A stretch of DNA of 64,000 nt, from positions 1 to 64,000 of the forward strand of contig JAKAMG010000002.1 in assembly GCA_021812985.1 (NCBI GenBank), in the 5' to 3' direction. A model generated the notes under the pieces. That model made no database searches. It was not told where the DNA came from and worked only from the letters and a program-made list of their open reading frames with translations. Below, piece by piece: positions 24,736 to 33,170 of the stretch. The first letter of the stretch is position 1, and each line of letters begins with the position of its first letter. Both the position numbers and the translations under genes were made by a program. The DNA comes from Bacteroidota bacterium (GTDB taxonomy: Bacteria; Bacteroidota; Ignavibacteria; Kryptoniales; JAKASW01).

Positions 24736-27221
24736 CTCCATTGAGGATCCAATTTCATGAGGTGAGCATTTACACGGTCTGTGAGTCCATGAGTCCGATC
24801 TTGCAAAGTCGGCAAAGTTGAGGCATATCGTTCCGCAAGTTGCAGAATTCGACCTTCCAAAGTCTGAGACACTTGCTCCACCTCCCCTTCCGCAGAAGCT
24901 TTCAAAGTAGTGTGCCACTTCTCATCCACCACAAGGGTTTTGATATCTTCGACCAGTAGCTTCGGATACTTTGCGAGCGCTTTTGCATCAAGGTCCGCTT
25001 CGGCCTGCTTCAACTTCTTCTTCAACTCAGTCTGCTCCTCATTGAGGCTGAGCCATCTCCTAAGGAGTTGTTCATCCGATGCGTTCCCGTCATCGAATGG
25101 CAACACCGGTTCGGCCACTTTCTTCAAAGGCATCTTTATCTGGGCGCTCTCTTCCCACAGCTCCGTCAACTTATTTGATACTGCCACTTTGTTTATCTTG
25201 TCAAAGTCCCCGAAAATGCCCTCCTCGCCGCCGTTTTCCTCTTCCAGCTCGGTTAGCTTCGCGCCGATGCTTTCTAATTCAGCAAACATATTCTCTACCT
25301 CTTCTTGCTCGGCCTTGAAATAGTGGGCGACAAGAAGTTCCTTCGGCACAAGGTCGCAGGTCCAGCCTTTCTCTTTCTCCTTGCCGGTTTTCTTATCCTT
25401 TACCTTGACAGGCTCGGGTTTAGCCTTCCACCCTTCGACAGAAAGAAAGTAGCAGTCGTCCTGCATAATCTCCTTCCAATAGTCCATCAGGTGCTGGTAC
25501 AGGTCGTATGGGTCGAGGAGCGGTGCGCGGCCGAATGCTGCGAGAAGGTTTTCCGAAAGTGTCTCGATCAATACCTTCGGCTTGCCCCCTTTGGCAAAGC
25601 CTTTCATGAGAGGAATATTCTCCGTCGTCCATTTCCTGAAGAGCGTGCCGACAGATTCCTTGAAAGCGGTGAACTCCGGATGGTTGAAAATAGTGGCCTT
25701 TATTTCCACAATGGGAACCTTGAGTTCACTGTACCCTGGCCGCACATTTTCCTTGAATAGTGCTTCCCGCACTCCTGGTGCTACTTTCCAATATCTCTCC
25801 AGAGCGTCGATGTCGCGGTTCGGAATTCCGCCGCGCAGGTGCGCGTCGATATCCTGAATGTCTTCGGGTTCCGAGCTGTCTATGTAGCGCGGCAGGTTCA
25901 GGTTGTAATCGTTCTTCGGGTCCGAAATCTCCGTGACCGGTACCATGCGGGAATAGCGAGCTATCTCGACCTCTCTCGAAAATGTATCCACTATCCTGTG
26001 TATGTCCTGTTCGCGAAGCCTGTTTTTGTTGCCGTCCTTCAGGAATCCTTTGGAAGCGTCGATCATGAAGATTCCTCTGCGTGCGTTCGCATCCTTCTTG
26101 TCTATGACGACGATGCAAGCAGGGATTCCTGTACCATAAAAGAGATTCGGAGGAAGTCCGATTATTCCTTTGATATATCCGCGTTCTATGAGATTCTTCC
26201 GAATTGCCGCTTCGGAATTTCCTCTGAACAGCACGCCATGCGGGAGTATGCAGGCTCCTCTCCCGTTCGGCTTGATGGAGCGGATGATGTGAAGCAGGTA
26301 AGCATAGTCGCCTTGTTTATTCGGAGGAATCCCGAATCCTTCGAACCGGTCATACGGATCGTCATCGGGATCCAGACCTGTGCTCCATCTCTTGTCGCTG
26401 AAAGGAGGATTGGCGACCACATAGTCAAAGGTTTTCATCTTGTCGCCGTCCTTGAATAGCGGACTTGTCAGTGTGTTGCCCTGCTTGATTTCAGCTGTCG
26501 CGTAATCGTGGAGGATCATGTTCATACGCGCGAGGCCCGCGGTCGCTGAATCCTTCTCCTGCCCATACAAAGTCACCCTGACCTCTTTATCATGTGCGGC
26601 CTCGTCACCGATCTTTATCAGCAGCGATCCCGAGCCGCACGTTGGATCGTAGACACTCGTGTCGTTCCGGGCATGTGCGTGGCGGATGTCGAGGAGCTGC
26701 GCTATGGTACGGCTCACTTCTGCCGGAGTATAGAACTGCCCCTTGCTCTTCCCACTCTCCGTGGCAAAGTTGCGCATGAGGTATTCATAAGCGTCGCCAA
26801 GAAGATCGTCGCCCTCGGCCCTGTTTTTCGAGAAGTCGAGTGCAGGGTTTTCAAATATCGCTATGAGGTCCGTGAGACGCTCAACCATCTCCTTACCACT
26901 ACCGAGCTTCGTTGGGTCATCGAAATCAGCAAAGTCCGACTGCGATAATTGCGGGTTTGCCTTGACGAGCGGGCCGATAATCTTCTTGTTGATCTTCTCG
27001 CCGATGTCGGTCTTTCCCTTGAGCTGTACCATGTCGGCGAAGGTCGCCCCCTTCGGGACTTTTACGGCAGCGTAAGGTTGGCCTGAATATTTGTCGCTTA
27101 TGTATTTGATGAACAGCAGGACGAGTACATAGTCCTTATATTGGCTGGCGTCCATGCCACCGCGAAGCGCGTCGCAACTGGCCCAGAGGGAGGAGTAGAG
27201 TTCAGATTTCTTTAGAGGCAT
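24732..27221 (-). CDS. hsdM: Type I restriction enzyme, M (methyltransferase) subunit, with long C-terminal extension
   Basis: An N6-adenine methyltransferase of 829 residues. The N-terminal HsdM helical domain is followed by the SAM-binding motif DPTCGSGS (192-199) and the catalytic NPPF (271-274). The catalytic core ends near residue 480. The remaining 350 residues are an extension that includes a glutamate-rich segment and a coiled-coil-like stretch (EEQTELKKKLKQAEADLDAK). Many HsdM proteins are about 500-550 residues, so this is the long form. It methylates the target for self-protection and forms the holoenzyme with HsdS and HsdR. First gene of the operon; its stop overlaps the hsdS start. 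Confidence 0.95.
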   Translation of the reverse strand: MPLKKSELYSSLWASCDALRGGMDASQYKDYVLVLLFIKYISDKYSGQPYAAVKVPKGATFADMVQLKGKTDIGEKINKKIIGPLVKANPQLSQSDFADFDDPTKLGSGKEMVERLTDLIAIFENPALDFSKNRAEGDDLLGDAYEYLMRNFATESGKSKGQFYTPAEVSRTIAQLLDIRHAHARNDTSVYDPTCGSGSLLIKIGDEAAHDKEVRVTLYGQEKDSATAGLARMNMILHDYATAEIKQGNTLTSPLFKDGDKMKTFDYVVANPPFSDKRWSTGLDPDDDPYDRFEGFGIPPNKQGDYAYLLHIIRSIKPNGRGACILPHGVLFRGNSEAAIRKNLIERGYIKGIIGLPPNLFYGTGIPACIVVIDKKDANARRGIFMIDASKGFLKDGNKNRLREQDIHRIVDTFSREVEIARYSRMVPVTEISDPKNDYNLNLPRYIDSSEPEDIQDIDAHLRGGIPNRDIDALERYWKVAPGVREALFKENVRPGYSELKVPIVEIKATIFNHPEFTAFKESVGTLFRKWTTENIPLMKGFAKGGKPKVLIETLSENLLAAFGRAPLLDPYDLYQHLMDYWKEIMQDDCYFLSVEGWKAKPEPVKVKDKKTGKEKEKGWTCDLVPKELLVAHYFKAEQEEVENMFAELESIGAKLTELEEENGGEEGIFGDFDKINKVAVSNKLTELWEESAQIKMPLKKVAEPVLPFDDGNASDEQLLRRWLSLNEEQTELKKKLKQAEADLDAKALAKYPKLLVEDIKTLVVDEKWHTTLKASAEGEVEQVSQTLEGRILQLAERYASTLPTLQDRTHGLTDRVNAHLMKLDPQWR

Positions 27222-27533
27222 TTTTCGTTGGTTCTTCCTGGAAAGATAGGTTTCGCACGCAGGCTTTTGTTCAAATGGATATGGTTGCGTTTGTTATTGT
27301 TCTTCACATAGCCCACTAAGTCGGTGAATTTTCTTTCGAAATCTATCAGATATGGGCGGGGTTTTCAAGTTCAGAAAGGAAGCGCGCTTCAGGGATTACG
27401 GCGCACATTAGGAAACGGACGGCTCGTAGATCTCAAAACCCCGTTCACTGGGTTTCCACATAAATTGAGGCGTCCATTCCTGACCCAACGACAGACGGGT
27501 TTCAATAGATGCACATGAACCGTCCCAAGGCCA

Positions 27534-27585
27534 TCCGCCAGAGGCGGACGGCTCCCTGAATCTCAAAATCCGCCACTGGCGGATT
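27534..27585. repeat. Two adjacent palindromes with shared TCCGCC/GGCGGA arms
   Basis: The first is TCCGCC-AGA-GGCGGA at 27534-27548. The second is AATCCGCCA-C-TGGCGGATT at 27567-27585. They share the same arms in a REP-like layout with 18 bases between them. Probably a dispersed intergenic repeat family; no function can be assigned. Confidence 0.55.
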
Positions 27586-27703
27586 CGCGTTCCTTTGAGG
27601 TTTACGTCACGAAGCTTTATGCGTGGGGACGCGTCGATTCACGCGAACGCGTCCAACCGTATACAATGTCGAGGGCGGACAATCGATGCCGATGGACGGA
27701 GGC

Positions 27704-27742
27704 GTGGAGGTTTCATGTTTGGGATCGTCCCGCAAGGCGGGA
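27704..27742. repeat. Diverged copy of a dispersed hairpin element
   Basis: Begins with GTGGAGGTTTCATG, identical over 14 bases to the sequence preceding the element at 29.42 kb. It continues into a hairpin TCCCGC-AAG-GCGGGA (27728-27742 including flank). Same structural plan as the copies at 29033 and 29422. Confidence 0.45.
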
Positions 27743-27840
27743 TTTCGTCCGATGGCTCACACCCTCGGACTCAACCATGTTCGCTTATTCATATGTTTAC
27801 CGTCTCGCGATAACTGGCAATTGGAAGACGTCGCTCCGAG

Positions 27841-28764
27841 TCATCCGTTGTACCTCTGCGTGTTGTGCCACTCCAGAAACTCTTTGGACGGCCTCACCAA
27901 CTCGGATCCGGGGAAGCTAATGAGCCTCTCGCCATGGTACTTATTGTAGTCTTTCCCGTTCTCGAACTCTTCTTTAATCTTCTTACTCACTTCAACATGC
28001 AGCTCCGGCGTGACGGTAACATAACCCTTGTCGAAAAGTATATGCACGTCCGCGCGGAGAAGGAGGCCGTTCTGCGGTTTGTTCGGACCTTCTTCAGAGA
28101 ACGGCCTGATGTGTGCGGCCTGAAGTACCGGCATCGTCTTCTCGCCCGTGATGGCACAACGGCGGTGGTAGAGATCGAGGAGGAGTGCCGAGAACGCCTT
28201 CTGGCCGAGCCGACCGCTGGTGAGATAAGGAGTGCCATAGCCTTCAGGGATCTCTGCGACTTTCTTTTGCTTGCTCTGCCCTCTATGCCCCATGCCCTCT
28301 GCCACCAGAGCTTCCACCCTGGCCCATACCTGCGCGCCCGCGGTCTCGCTCGTGTCGAAATACTTTCCCTGCTGTACCCCTGCGGGCATCGTGAACGGGA
28401 TCCAGTCCTGGCGGTCGAAGAAGAACGGCTCGTTGAGGACGATGCAGCCGATCTGCGGGTCGGGACCGGTTCTCCCCTGGTATTTCCCTATGCGCGCGGC
28501 GAACGTCGAAAAGTCCGGCGCGCCGTTTTCCTCCCTGAAGACTTCCCATGCCATCGAGAGCGGGAGGGCTGTGTATTCCACGAAGAACCCACCGCCGGCG
28601 ATGAAGTTGTCGGGACTGTGGAGCTTGAATAGAAACGGTTCGCCTGCCTGCAGGCTTGCGAGCGGCGAGTTCGCGCTCGGCCGCCAGAAGTTGACTTCCT
28701 CCGGCCTCAGGGAAGCGAGATAGTGGTACCAGTTATTGTCCGTAACGCCGACGTAAAATTTCAT
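27841..28764 (-). CDS. HNH endonuclease
   Basis: A 307-residue protein with a C-terminal HNH nuclease domain (about 195-260). C203 is in RRCAITG, AAHIRPF carries H218, N232 is in PQNGL, and H241 is in DVHILFDKGYV, giving an intact H-N-H triad. The first 150 residues form a separate domain starting MKFYVGVTDNNWYHYL with FLFKLHSPDNFIAGGGFF. It resembles the N-terminal module of many restriction-associated HNH proteins and may read modified bases, as PUA/EVE-like folds do (inference). It lies upstream of the type I operon on the same strand and is probably an independent defence gene. An octamer tandem repeat lies 67 bases upstream of its start. Confidence 0.88.
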   Translation of the reverse strand: MKFYVGVTDNNWYHYLASLRPEEVNFWRPSANSPLASLQAGEPFLFKLHSPDNFIAGGGFFVEYTALPLSMAWEVFREENGAPDFSTFAARIGKYQGRTGPDPQIGCIVLNEPFFFDRQDWIPFTMPAGVQQGKYFDTSETAGAQVWARVEALVAEGMGHRGQSKQKKVAEIPEGYGTPYLTSGRLGQKAFSALLLDLYHRRCAITGEKTMPVLQAAHIRPFSEEGPNKPQNGLLLRADVHILFDKGYVTVTPELHVEVSKKIKEEFENGKDYNKYHGERLISFPGSELVRPSKEFLEWHNTQRYNG

Positions 28765-28830
28765 TAGCCCGATTGCTTGGGTAAAATGTATGCAACTAAG
28801 GTTAGAAGGTAAAGAGGGCAGAGGAATAAA

Positions 28831-28918
28831 GGATTTACGGATTGTTGGATTGATGAAATCGTGGATTGATGGATTATTGGAATGTTAGAATGATGGATTT
28901 GTGGATTGTTGGATTGAC
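28831..28918. repeat. Octamer tandem repeat, 11 units
   Basis: Eleven units of exactly 8 bases in unbroken register, consensus GGATTGNT. Examples are GGATTGTT, GGATTGAT, GGATTATT and GGATTTGT. Two units are more diverged (GAAATCGT, AGAATGAT). It lies 67-154 bases upstream of the HNH endonuclease start, on the side where its promoter should be. Confidence 0.8.
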
Positions 28919-29032
28919 GGTGTATGTTGAAGAGCGTTCGAAATCCAAGACCTAGGAATTAGGATTTATGATCCGGATGGAGGCTGGCTGATCAGACAAG
29001 TGCCGAAGCTGGGCGAACGCGATGAATGTTTG

Positions 29033-29083
29033 AGGGGATCGCCACGTCGTCCCGACTTTGTCGGGACTCCTCGCGATGACAGG
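29033..29083. repeat. Dispersed hairpin element, copy A
   Basis: Framework AGGGGATCGCCACG, inner hairpin TCCCGAC-TTT-GTCGGGA, then CTCGCGATGACAGG. The outer arms ATCGC/GCGAT are complementary. Compare copy B, where both outer and inner arms differ but remain paired. Confidence 0.65.
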
Positions 29084-29406
29084 CGTTTCCAGAGATAGAA
29101 GAAGGAAAAAGGTGGTACGACCTTGGGAATATGACGTCGGGAAACTTCGAGCGGCGCGTTTAGAAACAAATATGGATCTGTTCTGCCACGGTCAGTCTTC
29201 TCAGTACTTTATCCCGCTCACTAATGTGTGAATAGGATATGCGGGATGCCGCAAGGCGGCATTTGTTTCAGCGCCGCGATGAAGTCTCAAGTCATTTTCC
29301 CACAGTCTTGATTTTTCCTTTGCTTCTTTCCTTTTTATCAAGACAAAGGAAAGAACATTACCTCGGCACATCCCGTGACAAGTGAAAGTGGACAACTTTG
29401 CTCGGA

Positions 29407-29466
29407 GTGGAGGTTTCATGCAGGGGATTGCCACGTGGCGCGAAGCGCGCCACTCGCAATGACAGG
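29407..29466. repeat. Dispersed hairpin element, copy B
   Basis: Preceded by GTGGAGGTTTCATG (shared with the element at 27704). The framework is AGGGGATTGCCACG, inner hairpin TGGCGCG-AAG-CGCGCCA, then CTCGCAATGACAGG. The outer arms ATTGC/GCAAT differ from copy A by compensating changes. Translation of its opposite strand gives the low-value CHCEWRASRHVAIPCM type of peptide. Confidence 0.65.
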
Positions 29467-29689
29467 TAAACTGGCGCGCGCGCCAATTTGACCCAGCGCC
29501 GGTTTCTTCCGGTCTTTGCTTTAACCGTCCGAATTTCCGAAATTTAAGCTCGCGGGCGTGCATCGGGGAGTTTCCGCAGAACCAGCTTTCTTTCCATTAT
29601 CCGGACTCGTTGGAGGCCGGCCTTGCCGTCTCATCAGAGACTCACACCGCGGGAATCCATAATCAGAACAACGCAAGGAGAATTGAGGT

Positions 29690-32452
29690 ATGCGCAAACT
29701 CCGGATTTTTGTTTTCGCGCTGGTCTATTCGACGATTATGACCACACTTGCCGCGGCTCAAACCAAGGCAGGCACCGCGAAGCTCGGCGACGTCGAAATC
29801 AATTACACGAAATTCGTCCTGGACAACGGCCTGACCCTGATCGTCCACGAGGACCACAAAGCTCCTATCGTTGCCGTGAACATCTGGTATCATGTAGGAT
29901 CGAAAAACGAGAGGGCGGGAAAGACCGGATTCGCCCATCTCTTCGAGCACCTTATGTTCAACGGTAGCGAAGACTTCGATGACGATTATTTCCAGGTTCT
30001 GGAGCGAGTCGGCGCGACCGATCTCAACGGCACGACGAGCGAAGACAGGACTAATTACTTCCAGAACGTCCCTACCTCGGCAGTGGACCTAGCTTTGTGG
30101 ATGGAGTCCGACAGGATGGGACACCTGCTCGGCGCAATCACTCAGGGAAAGCTCGACGAGCAACGCGGAGTGGTACAGAATGAGAAGCGGCAATACGAGA
30201 ACGAGCCTTACTCAGTCGCGGAAGAGCTCACCATCAAGAGCACATTTCCGGCTGGACATCCATACTCATGGTCTGTCATAGGTTCTATGGAGGACCTGAG
30301 TGCGGCCTCCCTCGAAGATGTCAAGGAGTGGTTCAGGTCATACTACGGTCCAGCGAACGCGGTTCTGGTAGTGGCCGGCGACATCGACCCTGCCACCGCT
30401 CTAGCAAAGGTCAGGAAGTATTTCGGCGACATACCTTCCGGTCCTCCGGTCGCGAGACAGAATGTGTGGGTCGCGAAACGGACCGGGACACAGCGCCAGG
30501 AAGTGCAGGACCGCGTGCCACAAACAAGGATTTACATGGTATGGAATGTCCCGCAATGGGGGAGCGCCGACGCGGACTATCTTAACCTTGCCGCGAAGGT
30601 CCTCACTTCGGGGAAAACTTCCAGACTCTACAAACGCCTGGTCTACGACGACCAGATTGCCACCGATGTCTGGGGATACCTCGACGCGAGAGAGATCGCA
30701 GGCCAGTTCAACATAGTTGCGACGGTAAAGCCCGGCGGAGACCCCCAGCAGGTCGAGAAGGCGATCAACGACGAGTTATCGAAGTTCCTTAAGTCGGGAC
30801 CGACTGAGAAGGAAATCAGCAGAGTCCGCACGGAGTACATCGCCGGATTTGTCAGAGGCATCGAACGCATCGGCGGCTTCGGTGGAAAGTCCGATATACT
30901 GGCACAGAACCAGGTTTACGCAGGCGACCCTGATCATTATAAGGTCACGCTCAAACGCATCGAATCTGCAACGGCCGCAAATGTAATGAACAGCTCCAGG
31001 GCGTGGCTTTCAGACGGCGTTTACATACTGTACGTCCGTCCGTTCCCTCAGTACACGACTCTCCCTCAGGATTCGACTATCAGAAAGGCGATGCCCGCTG
31101 TAGGCGAGGCGCCGACGGCCAAATTCCCTCCCCTTCAGCGTGCGACGCTAAGCAACGGTCTGAAGATCATAGTGGCAGAACGACCTTCCATTCCGGTCAT
31201 TTCATTCTCTCTGCAGTTCAACGCGGGATTCGCCTCAGACCAGGTCGCATCGCCCGGGACGGCCAGCCTCGCCATGAATATGCTTGACGAAGGAACGAAG
31301 ACAAGAGACGCGCTGTCTATCAGCGACGAGCTCGCAATGCTCGGCGCGAACCTCCGCACCGGATCGAGTCTTGATGTTTCGTACGTCTCGATGTCAACCC
31401 TTAAGGCGAACCTCGATGCCTCGCTGGACCTATTTGCCGATGTAGTCATGAACCCGTCTTTTCCAGAGGCTGACATTAGAAGGCTGCAGGACCAGACTAT
31501 CGCCAGAATCAAGAGGGAGAAGTCCGAGCCGACCCAGATGGCCCTGCGCATCCTCCCGGCGCTCCTTTACGGTAATGGGCACCCTTACGGGAACTCCTTC
31601 ACCGGCTCCGGCACAGAGGAGAGCGTGTCGAAGATGACACGCGCTGACCTCGTCAAGTTTCACGACACATGGATCAGGCCAAACAACGCTGTTCTGATCA
31701 TCGTGGGTGCGACGACGATGGATGAGATAAGGCCTAGGATCGAGAAACTCTTCAAGAGCTGGAAGCCCGGCGACGTCCCGAACATAGAGGTCGCCGCCGT
31801 AAGAATGCCGGATAAGCCCGTCGTCTACATAATGGACAAACCTGGGGCTCAGCAGTCCGTGATCTTCGCGTCAGAAGTGGCCCCTCCAACAAACAACCCG
31901 GATGAGATCGGCATCGAGGCGATGAACACTATGCTTGGCGGGGCGTTCACATCGCGCCTGAACATGAACCTCAGGGAGAACAAGCATTGGTCATACGGCG
32001 CATTCTCATTCCTCCCCGATGCAAGGGGGCAGCGTCCATTCGTAGCGTACGCTCCTGTCCAGTCGGACAAGACTAAGGAAGCGGTGGCGGAAATAAAGAA
32101 CGAGTTCGCCGGCATACTTGGCGGGAGGCCTGTTACGCAGGAGGAGCTGAAGAAGGTGCAGGATAACATGACGCTCGCACTCCCCGGGTCATGGGAAACG
32201 ATGAGTGCCGTCAGCGGATCGATTTCCTCACTCGTCAATTACGGACTTCCGGACGATTACTACGAAACCTTCCCTTCGAAGGTCCGCGCCCTGACTCTTG
32301 ACGACATCTCGAGATCTGCCGCCATGGTGGTACACCCGGATAATCTTGTCTGGGTCATCGTTGGTGACAGGAGCAAGATTCAGTCCGGACTGAGCGAGCT
32401 TGGATATGGTGATGTTCGGTTCCTCGACGCGGACGGAAATCCGGTCGAGTAG
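29690..32452 (+). CDS. M16 family zinc metallopeptidase, two-half form, secreted
   Basis: A 920-residue secreted protease with a signal peptide (MRKLRIFVFALVYSTIMTTL, then AAAQ). The first half carries the inverted zinc motif HLFEH (H83, E86, H87) and the downstream ENEPYSVAEEL glutamate region. The second half (from about 480, FPPLQRATLSNGLKIIVAER) repeats the M16 fold without an HxxEH, as in bacterial two-domain M16 enzymes where the second half is structural. It probably degrades peptides in the periplasm or at the surface. AAGGAG (the CAAGGAGAATT context) precedes the ATG. It stands alone, followed by a strong hairpin and a small secreted protein gene. Confidence 0.94.
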   Translation: MRKLRIFVFALVYSTIMTTLAAAQTKAGTAKLGDVEINYTKFVLDNGLTLIVHEDHKAPIVAVNIWYHVGSKNERAGKTGFAHLFEHLMFNGSEDFDDDYFQVLERVGATDLNGTTSEDRTNYFQNVPTSAVDLALWMESDRMGHLLGAITQGKLDEQRGVVQNEKRQYENEPYSVAEELTIKSTFPAGHPYSWSVIGSMEDLSAASLEDVKEWFRSYYGPANAVLVVAGDIDPATALAKVRKYFGDIPSGPPVARQNVWVAKRTGTQRQEVQDRVPQTRIYMVWNVPQWGSADADYLNLAAKVLTSGKTSRLYKRLVYDDQIATDVWGYLDAREIAGQFNIVATVKPGGDPQQVEKAINDELSKFLKSGPTEKEISRVRTEYIAGFVRGIERIGGFGGKSDILAQNQVYAGDPDHYKVTLKRIESATAANVMNSSRAWLSDGVYILYVRPFPQYTTLPQDSTIRKAMPAVGEAPTAKFPPLQRATLSNGLKIIVAERPSIPVISFSLQFNAGFASDQVASPGTASLAMNMLDEGTKTRDALSISDELAMLGANLRTGSSLDVSYVSMSTLKANLDASLDLFADVVMNPSFPEADIRRLQDQTIARIKREKSEPTQMALRILPALLYGNGHPYGNSFTGSGTEESVSKMTRADLVKFHDTWIRPNNAVLIIVGATTMDEIRPRIEKLFKSWKPGDVPNIEVAAVRMPDKPVVYIMDKPGAQQSVIFASEVAPPTNNPDEIGIEAMNTMLGGAFTSRLNMNLRENKHWSYGAFSFLPDARGQRPFVAYAPVQSDKTKEAVAEIKNEFAGILGGRPVTQEELKKVQDNMTLALPGSWETMSAVSGSISSLVNYGLPDDYYETFPSKVRALTLDDISRSAAMVVHPDNLVWVIVGDRSKIQSGLSELGYGDVRFLDADGNPVE

Positions 32453-32478
32453 AGCGAGGCAGCGACTTTGTCTTGCAG

Positions 32479-32518
32479 GCGGGGACGCCCGGCAGGGATT
32501 CTCATCGGGCGGCCCCGC
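32479..32518 (+). terminator. Long GC-rich hairpin after the M16 peptidase gene
   Basis: Left arm GCGGGGaCGCCCG (32479-32491) and right arm CGGGCGgCCCCGC (32506-32518) pair over 12 of 13 positions with a 14-base loop. It starts 26 bases after the stop codon. No T-run follows, so it may be a processing or stability element rather than a classic terminator. Confidence 0.45.
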
Positions 32519-32538
32519 GGATGTATGAAAGGGAAGAA

Positions 32539-33153
32539 ATGAAACCTCTAAAGGCAATCGTGCTTACGTTCTTCATCTGCGGGATATCCTTCGCGCAGGA
32601 GGAGACGCTCATCAGCGGACCCGTGGAAAGCGGAGGCTTCGGCGGGCCCGTCGTGAAATTTTCGGGGGTCAGCGACAAGTTCGCTGTTTTTGCCGGCGGT
32701 TACGGCGGTTGGTTAATCAACCACACGTTCATGATTGGCGGCGGTGGTTATGGCCTTGCCAATACGATACGAGCGGGCAGAACCGCACAGATCTATTATG
32801 GAACAGGCGACAATTTGAGGATGCAATTCGGATACGGCGGTCTCGTGCTGGAATACATCGGTCTGCCGAATAACCTGGTCCATTATACGATATCCACGCT
32901 CGTAGGGGCTGGCGGCGTCAACTATGACTACATAAACAATTACATGAACGTGTACTTCGACGGCTATGACCACAACTCGCCCTGCTTCGTGCTCGAGCCA
33001 AACGTCGGACTGGAGCTGAACGTTACGCCGTTCTTCCGCATAAACGCCGGGGTGGGTTACAGGCTGGTGAGAGGCACAGATCTTATCGGCATATCCGACG
33101 CGGACCTATCGGACTTTTCGGGATATTTGACCCTGAAGTTCGGAAAGTTTTAA
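32539..33153 (+). CDS. Secreted hypothetical protein, glycine/aromatic-rich, possible small barrel
   Basis: From the ATG at 32539 (GGGAAG seven bases upstream) the product has 204 residues with a signal peptide ending at ISFAQ. The mature part is rich in Gly, Tyr and Phe with alternating hydrophobic pattern (FAGGYGGWLINHTFMIGGGG) and ends LTLKFGKF with a terminal aromatic, a feature of outer-membrane barrels. I do not recognise a named family. It resembles uncharacterised secreted proteins common in Bacteroidota. Neighbours (M16 peptidase upstream; LigB gene convergent downstream) do not suggest a role. Confidence 0.7.
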   Translation: MKPLKAIVLTFFICGISFAQEETLISGPVESGGFGGPVVKFSGVSDKFAVFAGGYGGWLINHTFMIGGGGYGLANTIRAGRTAQIYYGTGDNLRMQFGYGGLVLEYIGLPNNLVHYTISTLVGAGGVNYDYINNYMNVYFDGYDHNSPCFVLEPNVGLELNVTPFFRINAGVGYRLVRGTDLIGISDADLSDFSGYLTLKFGKF

Positions 33154-33170
33154 TCCCGTCGGGCTGCCCC

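Larger units (their letters stand above)
27222..27840. other. 619-base spacer with hairpin elements, no gene supported
   Basis: Between hsdM (start at 27221) and the HNH gene (stop at 27841). It contains two GCC/GGC-arm palindromes near 27.53-27.59 kb and one diverged copy of a dispersed hairpin element near 27.7 kb. The short open frames here have no ribosome site or recognisable domain. The hsdM promoter should lie at its left end, but I see no convincing consensus. Confidence 0.5.
28765..29689. other. 925-base spacer with tandem octamers and hairpin repeats, no gene supported
   Basis: Divergent region between the HNH gene and the M16 peptidase gene. It carries the 11-unit octamer repeat and two hairpin elements listed separately, plus a 14-bp palindrome (TGGCGCG CGCGCCA, 29472-29485) with the same arms as the second element. 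Short frames across it translate the repeats and are not considered genes. Confidence 0.55.

Noticed and set aside
27595..27949. Three overlapping plus-strand frames between hsdM and the HNH gene
   Set aside because: They cross hairpin repeats and the 3' end of the HNH gene, with no ribosome site or recognisable domain.
28930..28960. Possible tRNA T-loop (GTTCGAAATCC)
   Set aside because: No matching acceptor, D or anticodon stems can be formed around it.
29201..29563. Open frame of 120 codons on the minus strand containing CHCEWRASRHVAIPCM
   Set aside because: It translates the dispersed hairpin element; this type of peptide is a common annotation artefact and the frame has no good ribosome site or domain.
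17000..29700. Integrated prophage or integrative element
   Set aside because: No integrase, structural phage genes, conjugation genes, tRNA target or direct-repeat ends were seen; the region is better described as a defence-rich stretch.
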